Notes under the pieces: model-generated
What the model was told of the DNA's origin: nothing
The model's database searches: none
The model's input: the letters and a program-made list of their open reading frames with translations, nothing else
Part shown: positions 50,198 to 58,730 of the stretch, piece after piece
Numbering within the stretch: the first letter of the stretch is position 1
Layout: each line of letters opens with the position of its first letter
Translations under genes and position numbers: made by a program
Assembly: GCA_045807125.1 (NCBI GenBank)
Contig: JBJMHZ010000055.1
Coordinates: forward strand, 1-64,000
Reading direction: 5' to 3'
Length of the DNA stretch: 64,000 nucleotides
Origin: JBJMHZ01 sp045807125
GTDB taxonomy: Bacteria > Actinomycetota > Actinomycetes > JAWWOL01

Positions 50198-50362
50198 CTA
50201 GCGGGTCTCGCGGTGCGCGGTGTGCCGACGGCAGTTCGGGCAGAACTTCTTCAGCTCGAGCCGGTCGGGGTCGTTGCGCCGGTTCTTCTTGGTGATGTAG
50301 TTGCGGTGCTTGCACTCCTGGCAGGCCATCGTGATCTTCGGGCGGACGTCGGTGGCGGCCAC
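50198..50362 (-). CDS. rpmG: 50S ribosomal protein L33
   Basis: 54-aa L33 of the zinc-ribbon (Cys-containing) type: CQEC and CPNC supply the four Cys ligands. Other conserved residues are YITKKNRRNDPDRLELKKF. The start is GTG 50360-50362; the longer upstream open frame is leader. It follows tRNA-Met on the same strand, the conserved actinobacterial position. Confidence 0.97.
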   Translation of the reverse strand: MAATDVRPKITMACQECKHRNYITKKNRRNDPDRLELKKFCPNCRRHTAHRETR

Positions 50363-50507
50363 GGAAGTGCCTCTTTCTCGATCGAGCGGCGTCGGGTGGC
50401 CCGTGCGCGCTGCGCTGCTGCGGGAGACCCTGCTGCGGGGACCCGGCCAGGATAGCCGACCCTCGCCGGAGCCGACAAAGCCGCGGCCGGCGCCGGCCGC
50501 AGGCACG

Positions 50508-50581
50508 TAGCGGAGGCCGGACTTGAACCGGCGACACAGCGATTATGAGCCGCTTGCTCTGCCAGACTGAGCTACTCCGCC
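50508..50581 (-). tRNA. tRNA-Met (CAT anticodon)
   Basis: A 74-nt cloverleaf with anticodon loop CTCATAA, acceptor GGCGGAG/CTCCGCT (one G-U pair), T-arm with GGTTCAAGTCC and discriminator A. The 3' CCA is not encoded. The first acceptor pair (G-U) fits an elongator better than an initiator. Confidence 0.93.
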
Positions 50582-50616
50582 CTGGCGACCCGCCCTGGTG
50601 CGGCGATGTCGCGTGG

Positions 50617-50689
50617 AGCCCCCTTACGGAATCGAACCGTAGACCTTCTCCTTACCATGGAGACGCTCTGCCGACTGAGCTAAGGGGGC
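50617..50689 (-). tRNA. tRNA-Thr (GGT anticodon)
   Basis: A 73-nt cloverleaf with acceptor GCCCCCT/AGGGGGC, anticodon arm TCTCC-ATGGTAA-GGAGA and T-arm GGTTCGATTCC. CCA is not encoded. Confidence 0.95.
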
Positions 50690-50758
50690 CGAGCCGCTGC
50701 GACGGCGAGGCGCCATCGTAGCGCAGTGCACGGAGCTCACCGGAGGGGGCACCGCCCG

Positions 50759-50840
50759 TGGGAGGTGCAGGGTTCGAACCTGCGTAGGCTGAGCCGGCGG
50801 TTTTACAGACCGCTCCCTTTGGCCACTCGGGCAACCTCCC
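50759..50840 (-). tRNA. tRNA-Tyr (GTA anticodon)
   Basis: An 82-nt class II tRNA with a long variable arm. Acceptor GGGAGGT/ACCTCCC, anticodon loop CTGTAAA, T-arm GGTTCGAACC. Discriminator A; CCA is not encoded. Together with the Met and Thr genes it forms a three-tRNA cluster before rpmG. Confidence 0.95.
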
Positions 50841-50922
50841 GCGCGCCGGTCTCCCGGCAGCGACGACGAGAATAGCCGATGACACCCACCCCCCGGAAAC
50901 GAGTCTCGAAGGACGGCAACCC

Positions 50923-51417
50923 GTGGCCGACACGTCCAGCTTCGACGTCGTGAGCAAGGTCGATCGGCAGGAGGTCGACAACGCCCTCAACCAGGCGGGC
51001 AAGGAGGTGGGGCAGCGCTACGACTTCCGCGGCACCGGCGCGTCGATCGCCTGGTCGGGCGAGACGGTCGAGATCAGGGCCAACGCCGACGACCGGGTAC
51101 GGGCGGTCCTCGAGGTGTTCAAGGAGAAGCTCGTCAAGCGGGGCGTCTCGCTCAAGGCGCTCGACCACGGTGATCCGCAGCCGGCAGCCGGCAGCACGTC
51201 GCGCCTCGTCGTGACGATCCGCCAGGGCATCACCGACGAGAAGGCCAAGGCGATCGTCAAGAAGATCAAGAGCGACGGCCCCAAGGGAGTGCAGGCGCAG
51301 GTGCAGGGCGACGCCGTACGGGTCTCCAGCAAGAAGAAGGACGACCTGCAGGTGGTGATCTCGCTGCTCAAGGGAGAGGACTTCGGGCTGCCGCTGCAGT
51401 TCGTCAACTACCGCTGA
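50923..51417 (+). CDS. YajQ-family nucleotide-binding protein
   Basis: 164 aa from GTG 50923. The family is recognised by SSFDVVSKVDRQEVDNALNQ at the N-terminus, QRYDFRG and the C-terminal FGLPLQFVNYR. YajQ proteins have two ferredoxin-like domains and bind nucleotides; a Xanthomonas member binds c-di-GMP. A GGDEF-EAL gene lies nearby. It is convergent with the permease, overlapping it by 10 bp, and reads away from the tRNA-Tyr gene. Confidence 0.95.
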   Translation: MADTSSFDVVSKVDRQEVDNALNQAGKEVGQRYDFRGTGASIAWSGETVEIRANADDRVRAVLEVFKEKLVKRGVSLKALDHGDPQPAAGSTSRLVVTIRQGITDEKAKAIVKKIKSDGPKGVQAQVQGDAVRVSSKKKDDLQVVISLLKGEDFGLPLQFVNYR

Positions 51418-52688
51418 TCCCGCCTGCGCCGCCGGGCCCGCTCCTTCGACGCCAGGTAGCCGACGGCCAGGAACAGTAACGTGCAGGCCAGCTGCACGGC
51501 GTGGTACGTCGCGACCGCCACCGCCGCGAGGGCGAGCGAGACGACGGCGCCGTACGCCCGCGCCGCGCCGGTGAACAGCCGGGTGAAGGCCAGGGCGGAG
51601 AGCAGGTAGAGGACGTAGAAGTTGCCGCCGGCGGCCGCGAGCAGGCCGCCCACCGACACCCCGCCGGCCGAGTTGGCGGCGAGGATCGCCAGCGAGGCGA
51701 CCGCGAGCGCGGTGACCGCCCGCCGGGGGCTGCCGGACGCCGCGTGCACGCGGGTGAGCGCGGCCGGCAGCAGCCCCTCCCGCGCGCTCGACAGCACCAG
51801 CCGCGAGGCCGCCCACATGTTGCCGATGAGGCTCGCCACCACGATGACGACGGCGAGGGCCGACGTGAGATGGGCGACCGCCGCGGTGCTGATCCGCGCG
51901 ACCACCTCGTAGATCGGCGCGGCGAACGCAGTCCCGTCGCCCTCCGGCAGCTGGGTCTGCACGGCCCAGGCGAGCAGGACGTACATCGCGACGACGGTGA
52001 CGTACGCGATCGTCACCGCGCGGGGGAAGTCGCGCCGGGGATCGACGTACTCCTCGGTCGTGAACGTCACCATCTCCCAGCCGGTGAAGGCGAAGAAGAT
52101 GAGGCCGACCGCCGACAGTCCGGTGCCGACGGTGCGCAACGAGACGTCCGGCGCGTGCTGGAGGGGCGAGCCGTCGAGCACGCCGACCGTCCCGACGAGG
52201 AGGAGCGCCGCGGTGAGGCACACCGCCAGGACGATCTGCACCCGCGTCGAGAGCCGCACGCCCAGCCACACGACCGACGACGAGGTGATGACGATGAGAG
52301 CCGCGGCGACCGTCGGTGACAGCCCGGGCAGCAGCGCGGCCGCGTAGTTGCCGCCGGCGAGCGCGATGCCGGGAATGCCGATCGAGAACGTCTCGAGCAG
52401 CAGCACCTCCACGCCGGCGGCAAGGTGCCGGTTGAAGCCGGCCTGCACGAAGCCGGCGACGCCGGCCGCGCCCGGGTAGCGCACGCCGAGCCGGGTGAAG
52501 ACCAGCAGCAGCGGGATCATCACGACCGACGCGCCGATCCAGGCAAGGAGCGCGCTGCGGCCCACCTGCTGGTAGGCGATGCCGGGCAGGACGAGCACGC
52601 CGCTGCCGACGACGATCGTCACCGCTAGCGCCACCGCACCGGGCAGGCGCAGGTGACCGCTGAGGGTCTCCCGCGACGGCTCAGCCAC
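51408..52688 (-). CDS. APC-superfamily amino acid permease
   Basis: 426 aa with about twelve hydrophobic helices. The first helix holds the substrate-binding GSGVLVLPG unwound segment typical of APC transporters. A conserved cytoplasmic loop SSAREGLLP lies after about helix eight. Likely uptake or exchange of amino acids or similar small solutes; specificity unknown. The start is GTG 52686-52688, overlapping the 3' end of the GGDEF-EAL gene by 8 bp. Confidence 0.88.
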   Translation of the reverse strand: MAEPSRETLSGHLRLPGAVALAVTIVVGSGVLVLPGIAYQQVGRSALLAWIGASVVMIPLLLVFTRLGVRYPGAAGVAGFVQAGFNRHLAAGVEVLLLETFSIGIPGIALAGGNYAAALLPGLSPTVAAALIVITSSSVVWLGVRLSTRVQIVLAVCLTAALLLVGTVGVLDGSPLQHAPDVSLRTVGTGLSAVGLIFFAFTGWEMVTFTTEEYVDPRRDFPRAVTIAYVTVVAMYVLLAWAVQTQLPEGDGTAFAAPIYEVVARISTAAVAHLTSALAVVIVVASLIGNMWAASRLVLSSAREGLLPAALTRVHAASGSPRRAVTALAVASLAILAANSAGGVSVGGLLAAAGGNFYVLYLLSALAFTRLFTGAARAYGAVVSLALAAVAVATYHAVQLACTLLFLAVGYLASKERARRRRRDQR

Positions 52689-55479
52689 GCACCGGCGCCT
52701 GCAGCATCTGCTCGATCTGCTCGGACGGCACGGGCCGGCTGAAGTAGAAGCCCTGGACGGCCTCGCAGCCCAGCTTCGTCAGCTCGTCGACGACCGCGAG
52801 CGACTCCACGCCCTCGGCCACCGTGCGCAACCCGAAGCTGCGGGCCAGCTCGATCGTCGCCCTGACGAGCGCGGCGGCCTGCGGGCTCTCGAGCATCGCA
52901 CCGACGAAGGTGCGGTCGATCTTCAGCTCGTTGACCCGCACCCGCTGGAGGAACGTCAGCGACGAGTAGCCGGTGCCGAAGTCGTCGACCGACAGCTGCA
53001 CGCCGTGCTGGCGCAGGACGCTCAGCACCTCCTCGACCACGTCCAGCTCGCCGAGCATGGTCGTCTCGGTGATCTCCAGCACCAGGCGGTGCGCCGGCAG
53101 GCTGTGCGCGGCCAGCAGCGCGACGACCTCCTCGCCGAACGAGCGGTCGAGCAGGTTGCGGGCCGAGAGGTTGACCGCGACGGTCATCGGCCGGTCGCCG
53201 TCCTCCGGCCAGGACAGGCAGGCGGTGATGGCCCGGTCGAGCACGTGCAGGGTGAACTCGTTGATGAAGCCGGACTGCTCGACCACCGAGATGAACTCGG
53301 CCGGCGGCAGCAGGCCGCGCTCGGGGTGGCGCCAGCGGACGAGAGCCTCGCACCCGACGACGCGCCGCGTCGCGAGGTCGACCTGCGGCTGGTAGTGAAC
53401 GTCGAACTCGCCGGACGCCAGCGCCCGCCGCAGCTCCGCTCCGAGCGCGAGGCGCAGCAGGCCGGAGTCGGTCTCGACCGCGCGGTCGAAGCGGTGGTAG
53501 CTGCCGCGCGTCTTCTTGGCCGCGTACATCGCCGTGTCGGCCCGCTGCAGCAGGCCGTGCACGTCGCCGGCGTCACCGGGATGGCAGGCGATGCCCGCGC
53601 TCGCCTGCACCGACAGCTCGATGCCCGCGACCGTCACCGGCTCGCTCACGGCCCGCATGACGTCGGCGACGATGCGCTCGGCCGCCTCCGGGGACGCGAG
53701 GTCGGTGAGCAGCAGGGCGAACTCGTCGCCGCCGAGCCGGGCCACCGTGTCGCGGCTGCGGACGAGGCCGGGCAGGCGTCCGGCGACCGCGATGAGCAGC
53801 GCGTCGCCGGCTGCGTGCCCCAGCGTGTCGTTGACGTGCTTGAAGTGGTCGAGGTCGAGCAGGGCGACGGCGATCGTCCGGCCGTCGCGCGCGGCGGCCA
53901 CCGCCTGCTCCGCCCGCCGGACGAACAGCGCGCGGTTGGCCAGGCCGGTCAGCGGGTCGTGGTCGGCCTCGTAGGACTTGCGCTTGGCCAGCTCCGAGAC
54001 TTCCTCGTAGAGCTCGGCCGTCACGAGGCTGGCCGCGATCGTGTGCGTGAACGTACGGAGGACCTGCACGTCGCGCTGCTCCGGCTGCACCTGGCCGACG
54101 TAGCACAGGCGCAGCCGGCCGGTGAGCCCCCCGACCTCGGGCAGCGGCACGCAGACCACGGTCGCGTCCCCGCCGTCGAGCTGGGAGACGGTGAGGTCGC
54201 CGACGGGGGAGTCCGGCGGCTCGTCGTCCCACGCGGCGGGCAGCGGCGTGCCCCTGTCGGCCCGGCGCACCCTGGGCCGGTCGTCCGACCGGCGCCCGCG
54301 CAGGACGACCTCGGCCGCGTCGGCCTTGAACAGCAGCAGGGCCTGACCAGCAGCGACGTCGAGCACGCGGTCCTCGTCCAGCCGGTTGAGCTCCTTGGCG
54401 GCCTGCTCGAGCTGGCGCCACAGGTCCCGGTCGTGCACCGCCACCACGTAGCTGCGGTAGGCCCACAGCAGCAGGGCGACGACCACCGGCAGGATGGCGA
54501 GGGCGACCGGCGCCCGGTCGGCGACGGCCAGCGCCCACAGCGCCAGCCCGATGTTGACGCCGACGACGAGGAAGCTGAGCGCCCGGCCGAGCCGGACGAC
54601 CTTGCGCACCGGCTGGCCGTACCACGCCGCGAGCACGCAGGCGACGGAGAGCGTCGACCAGAGCCAGTAGACGAGCGCGGCGGCCACCAGCGCCAGCACC
54701 CCGGTGCCCGAGTGCAGGTCGGGCGTGCCGCGAGCGATCAGGTGAGCGACCCCGCCGCCGGCGGCCACGCCGAGGACGCTCGTCGAGACGTTGTAGCCGA
54801 CCTTGACCTTCGACCGGCCGCTCGCCGCCTGGCTGAAGACGGTGGCGAGCGCCACGATCGGGAGCCACGCCCATGGCACCAGCGGGAGCGCCAGGATGAG
54901 CGTGGCCTCCATGAGCGAGTACGCCTCGGCCGCGCCGCCGACCCGCACGGTGACGAGCGTCGACTCGCCGGCCGCCAGCAGTGCCGCGGCCACGAGGAGC
55001 CGCGCCGTGGGGACCGACGCGCCAGGCGCGAGCGCGGCGGCGATCACCACGGTGACGATCGCGGCGAGCTCGACGGCGAGGATGAGCTGGCGGACGGAGC
55101 CGGACATGCCGCCGCGGCGGCTGTCGACCGTTGCCGCCGCCTCGACCCCGGCCGCGCCGGCCGGGTCGTGCGCGGGCCCGGCGTCGGCGGGCGGGCGCGC
55201 CTGGACGGGGATCTGGTCGATGACCGTCACGAAGCGCTGCCGGCCGGCCGGGGCTGGCACGACGACGGCCGACTCGGCGCTGTCGTGGGAGTGGGCGGAG
55301 CCGGCGGAGCCGGCCGCGCCAGGCGCGCGGCGCGCGGCGCGCGTCGCGCCCAGCACCGAGCCACCTCCGCCGCGGCGAGCGCCACGGGAGGCCGACTCAC
55401 CGGGCGGCGATGCCGCCGGTGGGCGGAGCGGTACGACCACCGAGCCCTCCGTCCCGGACCGAGCTCCAACGGATCTCAC
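52681..55479 (-). CDS. Membrane-bound GGDEF-EAL c-di-GMP enzyme
   Basis: Up to 932 aa. The first ~120 residues are low-complexity Ala/Gly/Pro/Arg, so the true start may be later (GTG 55477-55479 is the longest choice). Several membrane helices follow (about 125-350), then a GAF-like region (about 380-500). The GGDEF domain (about 510-670) has an intact ARLGGDEF motif, and the EAL domain (about 690-932) carries EALVRW, the DDFGTGYSS loop and KIDRTFV. Both active sites look complete, so it may both make and degrade c-di-GMP. It is separated from korA by about 290 bp and is divergent from it. Confidence 0.9.
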   Translation of the reverse strand: MRSVGARSGTEGSVVVPLRPPAASPPGESASRGARRGGGGSVLGATRAARRAPGAAGSAGSAHSHDSAESAVVVPAPAGRQRFVTVIDQIPVQARPPADAGPAHDPAGAAGVEAAATVDSRRGGMSGSVRQLILAVELAAIVTVVIAAALAPGASVPTARLLVAAALLAAGESTLVTVRVGGAAEAYSLMEATLILALPLVPWAWLPIVALATVFSQAASGRSKVKVGYNVSTSVLGVAAGGGVAHLIARGTPDLHSGTGVLALVAAALVYWLWSTLSVACVLAAWYGQPVRKVVRLGRALSFLVVGVNIGLALWALAVADRAPVALAILPVVVALLLWAYRSYVVAVHDRDLWRQLEQAAKELNRLDEDRVLDVAAGQALLLFKADAAEVVLRGRRSDDRPRVRRADRGTPLPAAWDDEPPDSPVGDLTVSQLDGGDATVVCVPLPEVGGLTGRLRLCYVGQVQPEQRDVQVLRTFTHTIAASLVTAELYEEVSELAKRKSYEADHDPLTGLANRALFVRRAEQAVAAARDGRTIAVALLDLDHFKHVNDTLGHAAGDALLIAVAGRLPGLVRSRDTVARLGGDEFALLLTDLASPEAAERIVADVMRAVSEPVTVAGIELSVQASAGIACHPGDAGDVHGLLQRADTAMYAAKKTRGSYHRFDRAVETDSGLLRLALGAELRRALASGEFDVHYQPQVDLATRRVVGCEALVRWRHPERGLLPPAEFISVVEQSGFINEFTLHVLDRAITACLSWPEDGDRPMTVAVNLSARNLLDRSFGEEVVALLAAHSLPAHRLVLEITETTMLGELDVVEEVLSVLRQHGVQLSVDDFGTGYSSLTFLQRVRVNELKIDRTFVGAMLESPQAAALVRATIELARSFGLRTVAEGVESLAVVDELTKLGCEAVQGFYFSRPVPSEQIEQMLQAPVRG

Positions 55480-55772
55480 CCACAGTAACGAGCGAAGGAC
55501 GCCTCGCGCAGGGCCTTCAGACGATCACTCGCCCGCTCCCCGTCGAGGGCGTCCGTGGTGCCAGGCGGCCAGCTCCGCCATCCGGACGAAGGATCCCCGA
55601 ATAGGTCGGATCACCCAACGTTCCGGGCGCTGAGACGAGACGCCACAAAGGAAGATCGGCGTCCCCATGCGGCGTACGATGGGCCAAACAGGTCAACGGG
55701 AAATCTCCCGTGCGCGCGGGAGAGCGTCGTCGCGCGTGCGGTCAGGCACAGGTCGCTCGAGGGGTCTTCAGG

Positions 55773-57635
55773 ATGGGCAAGGAACTGCGGCAGCTCGACC
55801 GCGTGGTGATCCGCTTCGCGGGCGACTCCGGCGACGGCATGCAGCTCACCGGCGACCGGTTCACCTCCGAGACCGCTGCGTTCGGCAACGACCTGTCCAC
55901 CCTTCCCGACTTCCCGGCCGAGATCCGGGCGCCGGCAGGGACGCTGCCGGGCGTGTCCGCCTTCCAGCTCCACTTCTCCGACCACGACATCATGACGCCC
56001 GGCGACGCGCCCGACGTGCTCGTCGCGATGAACCCGGCCGCGCTGAAGGCCAATCTCGACGACGTCCCGCGCGGCGCCGACCTCATCATCAACACCGACG
56101 AGTTCACCAAGCGCAACCTCGCGCGGGTCGGCTACGACGCGAGCCCGCTCGAGGACGGCTCGCTCGACGGGTACAAGGTCCACGCGATCGCGCTGACGTC
56201 GATGACGGTCGAGGCGCTCAAGGGCTTCGACGTGTCGCGCAAGGACTCCGAGCGCGCCAAGAACATGTTCGCGCTCGGCTTGCTGTCGTGGCTGTACAAC
56301 CGGCCCACCGAAGGCACCGTCCGGTTCCTCGAGAGCAAGTTCGCGCGCAAGCCGGAGATCATGGCGGCCAACGTCCACGCCTTCAAGGCCGGCTACAACT
56401 TCGGCGAGACCACCGAGTCGTTCTCGGTGCGCTACGAGGTCAAGCCGGCGCCGATGCCAGGGGGCCTCTACCGCAACATCACCGGCAACGCGGCGCTCGC
56501 GTACGGCCTGATCGCCGCCGCCCGGCTGGCCGACCTGCCGCTGCTGCTGGGCAGCTACCCGATCACCCCGGCGTCGGACATCCTGCACGAGCTCAGCAAG
56601 CACAAGAACTTCGGCGTGCGCACCGTGCAGGCGGAGGACGAGATCGCCGGCATCGGCGCGGCCCTCGGCGCAGCTTTCGGCGGCGCGCTCGGCGTCACCA
56701 CGACGAGCGGTCCCGGCGTCGCGCTCAAGACCGAGACCATCGGGCTCGCCGCGATGCTCGAGCTGCCGCTGGTCGTCTGCGACATCCAGCGCGGCGGCCC
56801 GTCGACGGGGCTGCCCACCAAGACCGAGCAGGCCGATCTGCTGCAGGCGATGTACGGCCGCAACGGCGAGGCACCGGTGCCCATCGTCGCGCCGCGCTCC
56901 CCGTCTGACTGCTTCCACGCCGCCATCGAGGCCGCGCGCATCGCGCTGACCTACCGCACGCCGGTGTTCCTGCTCTCCGACGGCTACCTCGCCAACGGCT
57001 CCGAGCCGTGGCTGATCCCCCACGTCGCCGACCTGCCCGACCTGCGGGTCGAGCTCGCGACCGCGCCCAACCACACGACCGAGTCGGGCGAGGAGGTCTT
57101 CTGGCCGTACAAGCGCGACCCGGAGACCCTCGCGCGGCCGTGGGCGGTGCCGGGCACGCCGGGTCTCGAGCACCGGGTCGGCGGCCTGGAGAAGGCCGAC
57201 GGCTCCGGCAACATCTCGTACGAGCCCGCCAACCACGACCTGATGGTGCGGCTGCGGCAGGCCAAGGTCGACGGCATCGCGCGCAGCATCCCGCCGCTCG
57301 AGATCGAGGACCCGACCGGCGACGCGACGGTGCTCGTGCTCGGATGGGGCTCGACGTACGGCCCGATCGGCGCCGCCGCGAAGCTCGTCCGCGACAGCGG
57401 ATCGCCCGTCGCGGTCGCGCATCTGCGCCACCTCAACCCGTTCCCGTCCAACGTCGAGCAGGTGCTCCGCCGCTACGAGCGGGTGCTGGTCCCCGAGATG
57501 AACCTCGGCCAGCTCGCCATCCTGCTGCGCGCCAAGTTCCTCGTCGACGTCGTCGGCTACAACAAGGTCCGTGGCCTGCCGTTCAAGGCGACCGAGCTCG
57601 CGGACGCGATCCTGGAAGTGATCAAGAGTGTCTGA
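55773..57635 (+). CDS. korA: 2-oxoacid:ferredoxin oxidoreductase, alpha (gamma-alpha fused) subunit
   Basis: 620-aa fused gamma/alpha subunit. The N-terminal gamma domain (about 1-190) starts RFAGDSGDGMQLTG. The alpha pyrimidine-binding domain follows with SYPITPASDILHEL and TTTSGPGVALKTE. With KorB it converts 2-oxoglutarate (or another 2-oxoacid) and CoA to acyl-CoA, CO2 and reduced ferredoxin. The ATG at 55773 is chosen because the family starts there; the open frame extends further upstream. GTG of korB overlaps its stop by 8 bp. Confidence 0.95.
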   Translation: MGKELRQLDRVVIRFAGDSGDGMQLTGDRFTSETAAFGNDLSTLPDFPAEIRAPAGTLPGVSAFQLHFSDHDIMTPGDAPDVLVAMNPAALKANLDDVPRGADLIINTDEFTKRNLARVGYDASPLEDGSLDGYKVHAIALTSMTVEALKGFDVSRKDSERAKNMFALGLLSWLYNRPTEGTVRFLESKFARKPEIMAANVHAFKAGYNFGETTESFSVRYEVKPAPMPGGLYRNITGNAALAYGLIAAARLADLPLLLGSYPITPASDILHELSKHKNFGVRTVQAEDEIAGIGAALGAAFGGALGVTTTSGPGVALKTETIGLAAMLELPLVVCDIQRGGPSTGLPTKTEQADLLQAMYGRNGEAPVPIVAPRSPSDCFHAAIEAARIALTYRTPVFLLSDGYLANGSEPWLIPHVADLPDLRVELATAPNHTTESGEEVFWPYKRDPETLARPWAVPGTPGLEHRVGGLEKADGSGNISYEPANHDLMVRLRQAKVDGIARSIPPLEIEDPTGDATVLVLGWGSTYGPIGAAAKLVRDSGSPVAVAHLRHLNPFPSNVEQVLRRYERVLVPEMNLGQLAILLRAKFLVDVVGYNKVRGLPFKATELADAILEVIKSV

Positions 57636-58716
57636 GCGCAACGGCCACTCCGGCCACCCCGTCTCCCCGCTCGGCGGCCTCGATCTCGTGCCGCGCGCTG
57701 ACGAGCCGCTGACCCGCAAGGACTTCTCGACCGACCAGGAAGTGCGCTGGTGCCCCGGCTGCGGCGACTACGCGATCCTCTCGGCCGTTCAGGGCGTGTT
57801 CCCCGACCTCGGCATCCGCAGGGAGAACGTCGTCTTCATCTCGGGCATCGGGTGCTCGAGCCGGTTCCCGTACTACATGAACACCTACGGCATGCACTCG
57901 ATCCACGGCCGGGCACCGGCGATCGCGACCGGGCTGGCCGTGACGCGACCCGACCTGTCGATCTGGGTGGTCACCGGTGACGGCGACGGCCTGTCGATCG
58001 GCGGCAACCACCTGATCCACGCGCTGCGCCGCAACGTCAACCTGAAGATCCTGCTCTTCAACAACCGCATCTACGGGCTGACGAAGGGCCAGTACTCGCC
58101 GACCTCCGAGATCGGCAAGGTGACGAAGTCGACGCCGTACGGCTCGGTCGACACGCCCTTCAACCCGCTCTCGCTCGTCCTCGGCGCCGAGGCGACGTTC
58201 GTCGCGCGCACGGTCGACTCCGACCGCAAGCACCTGAGCGAGGTGCTGCTGCGCGCGGCCGCCCACCGCGGGTCGGCGTTCGTCGAGATCTACCAGAACT
58301 GCCCCATCTTCAACGACGACGCGTTCGCCCCGATGAAGGCGCCGGAGACCCGCGACCTCTCGGTCGTCCGGCTCGAGGAGGGCAAGCCGATCCGCTTCGG
58401 CCCCGACGGCTCGCGAGGCGTCCGCATCGGTGCGGCCGGCGCGCTCGAGGTGGTCGACATGAGCGACGGCTCGGTCGACGAGTCGGAGCTGCTGGTCCAC
58501 GACAGCCATCGGGACGACCCGTCCACCGCCTTCATGCTGTCGCGCCTGGGTGCCGGGGTCGACCTGATGCACACGCCGATCGGCGTCTTCCGCGACGTGA
58601 GCCGGCCGGCGTACGACGACCTCGTGCGCGCGCAGGTCGACGACGCGGTCGCCGACAAGGGCCAGGGCGATCTCGCCGCGCTCCTCGGCTCCGGCGACAC
58701 CTGGCGCATCGGCTAG
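57628..58716 (+). CDS. korB: 2-oxoacid:ferredoxin oxidoreductase, beta subunit
   Basis: 362 aa from GTG 57628. The thiamine-diphosphate motif is GDGDGLSIGGNHLIHALRR followed by LLFNN. Cys residues in WCPGCGDY, GIGCSS and YQNCPIF are the expected [4Fe-4S] ligands. It partners with KorA, which it overlaps. Actinobacterial KorAB serves as an oxygen-tolerant alternative to 2-oxoglutarate dehydrogenase. Confidence 0.95.
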   Translation: MSERNGHSGHPVSPLGGLDLVPRADEPLTRKDFSTDQEVRWCPGCGDYAILSAVQGVFPDLGIRRENVVFISGIGCSSRFPYYMNTYGMHSIHGRAPAIATGLAVTRPDLSIWVVTGDGDGLSIGGNHLIHALRRNVNLKILLFNNRIYGLTKGQYSPTSEIGKVTKSTPYGSVDTPFNPLSLVLGAEATFVARTVDSDRKHLSEVLLRAAAHRGSAFVEIYQNCPIFNDDAFAPMKAPETRDLSVVRLEEGKPIRFGPDGSRGVRIGAAGALEVVDMSDGSVDESELLVHDSHRDDPSTAFMLSRLGAGVDLMHTPIGVFRDVSRPAYDDLVRAQVDDAVADKGQGDLAALLGSGDTWRIG

Positions 58717-58730
58717 CGAGCGACCGAAGG

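Noticed and set aside
55480..55772. A coding sequence between the GGDEF-EAL gene and korA
   Set aside because: The short frames here lack conserved content and ribosome-binding sites; the region is more likely the divergent promoter DNA.
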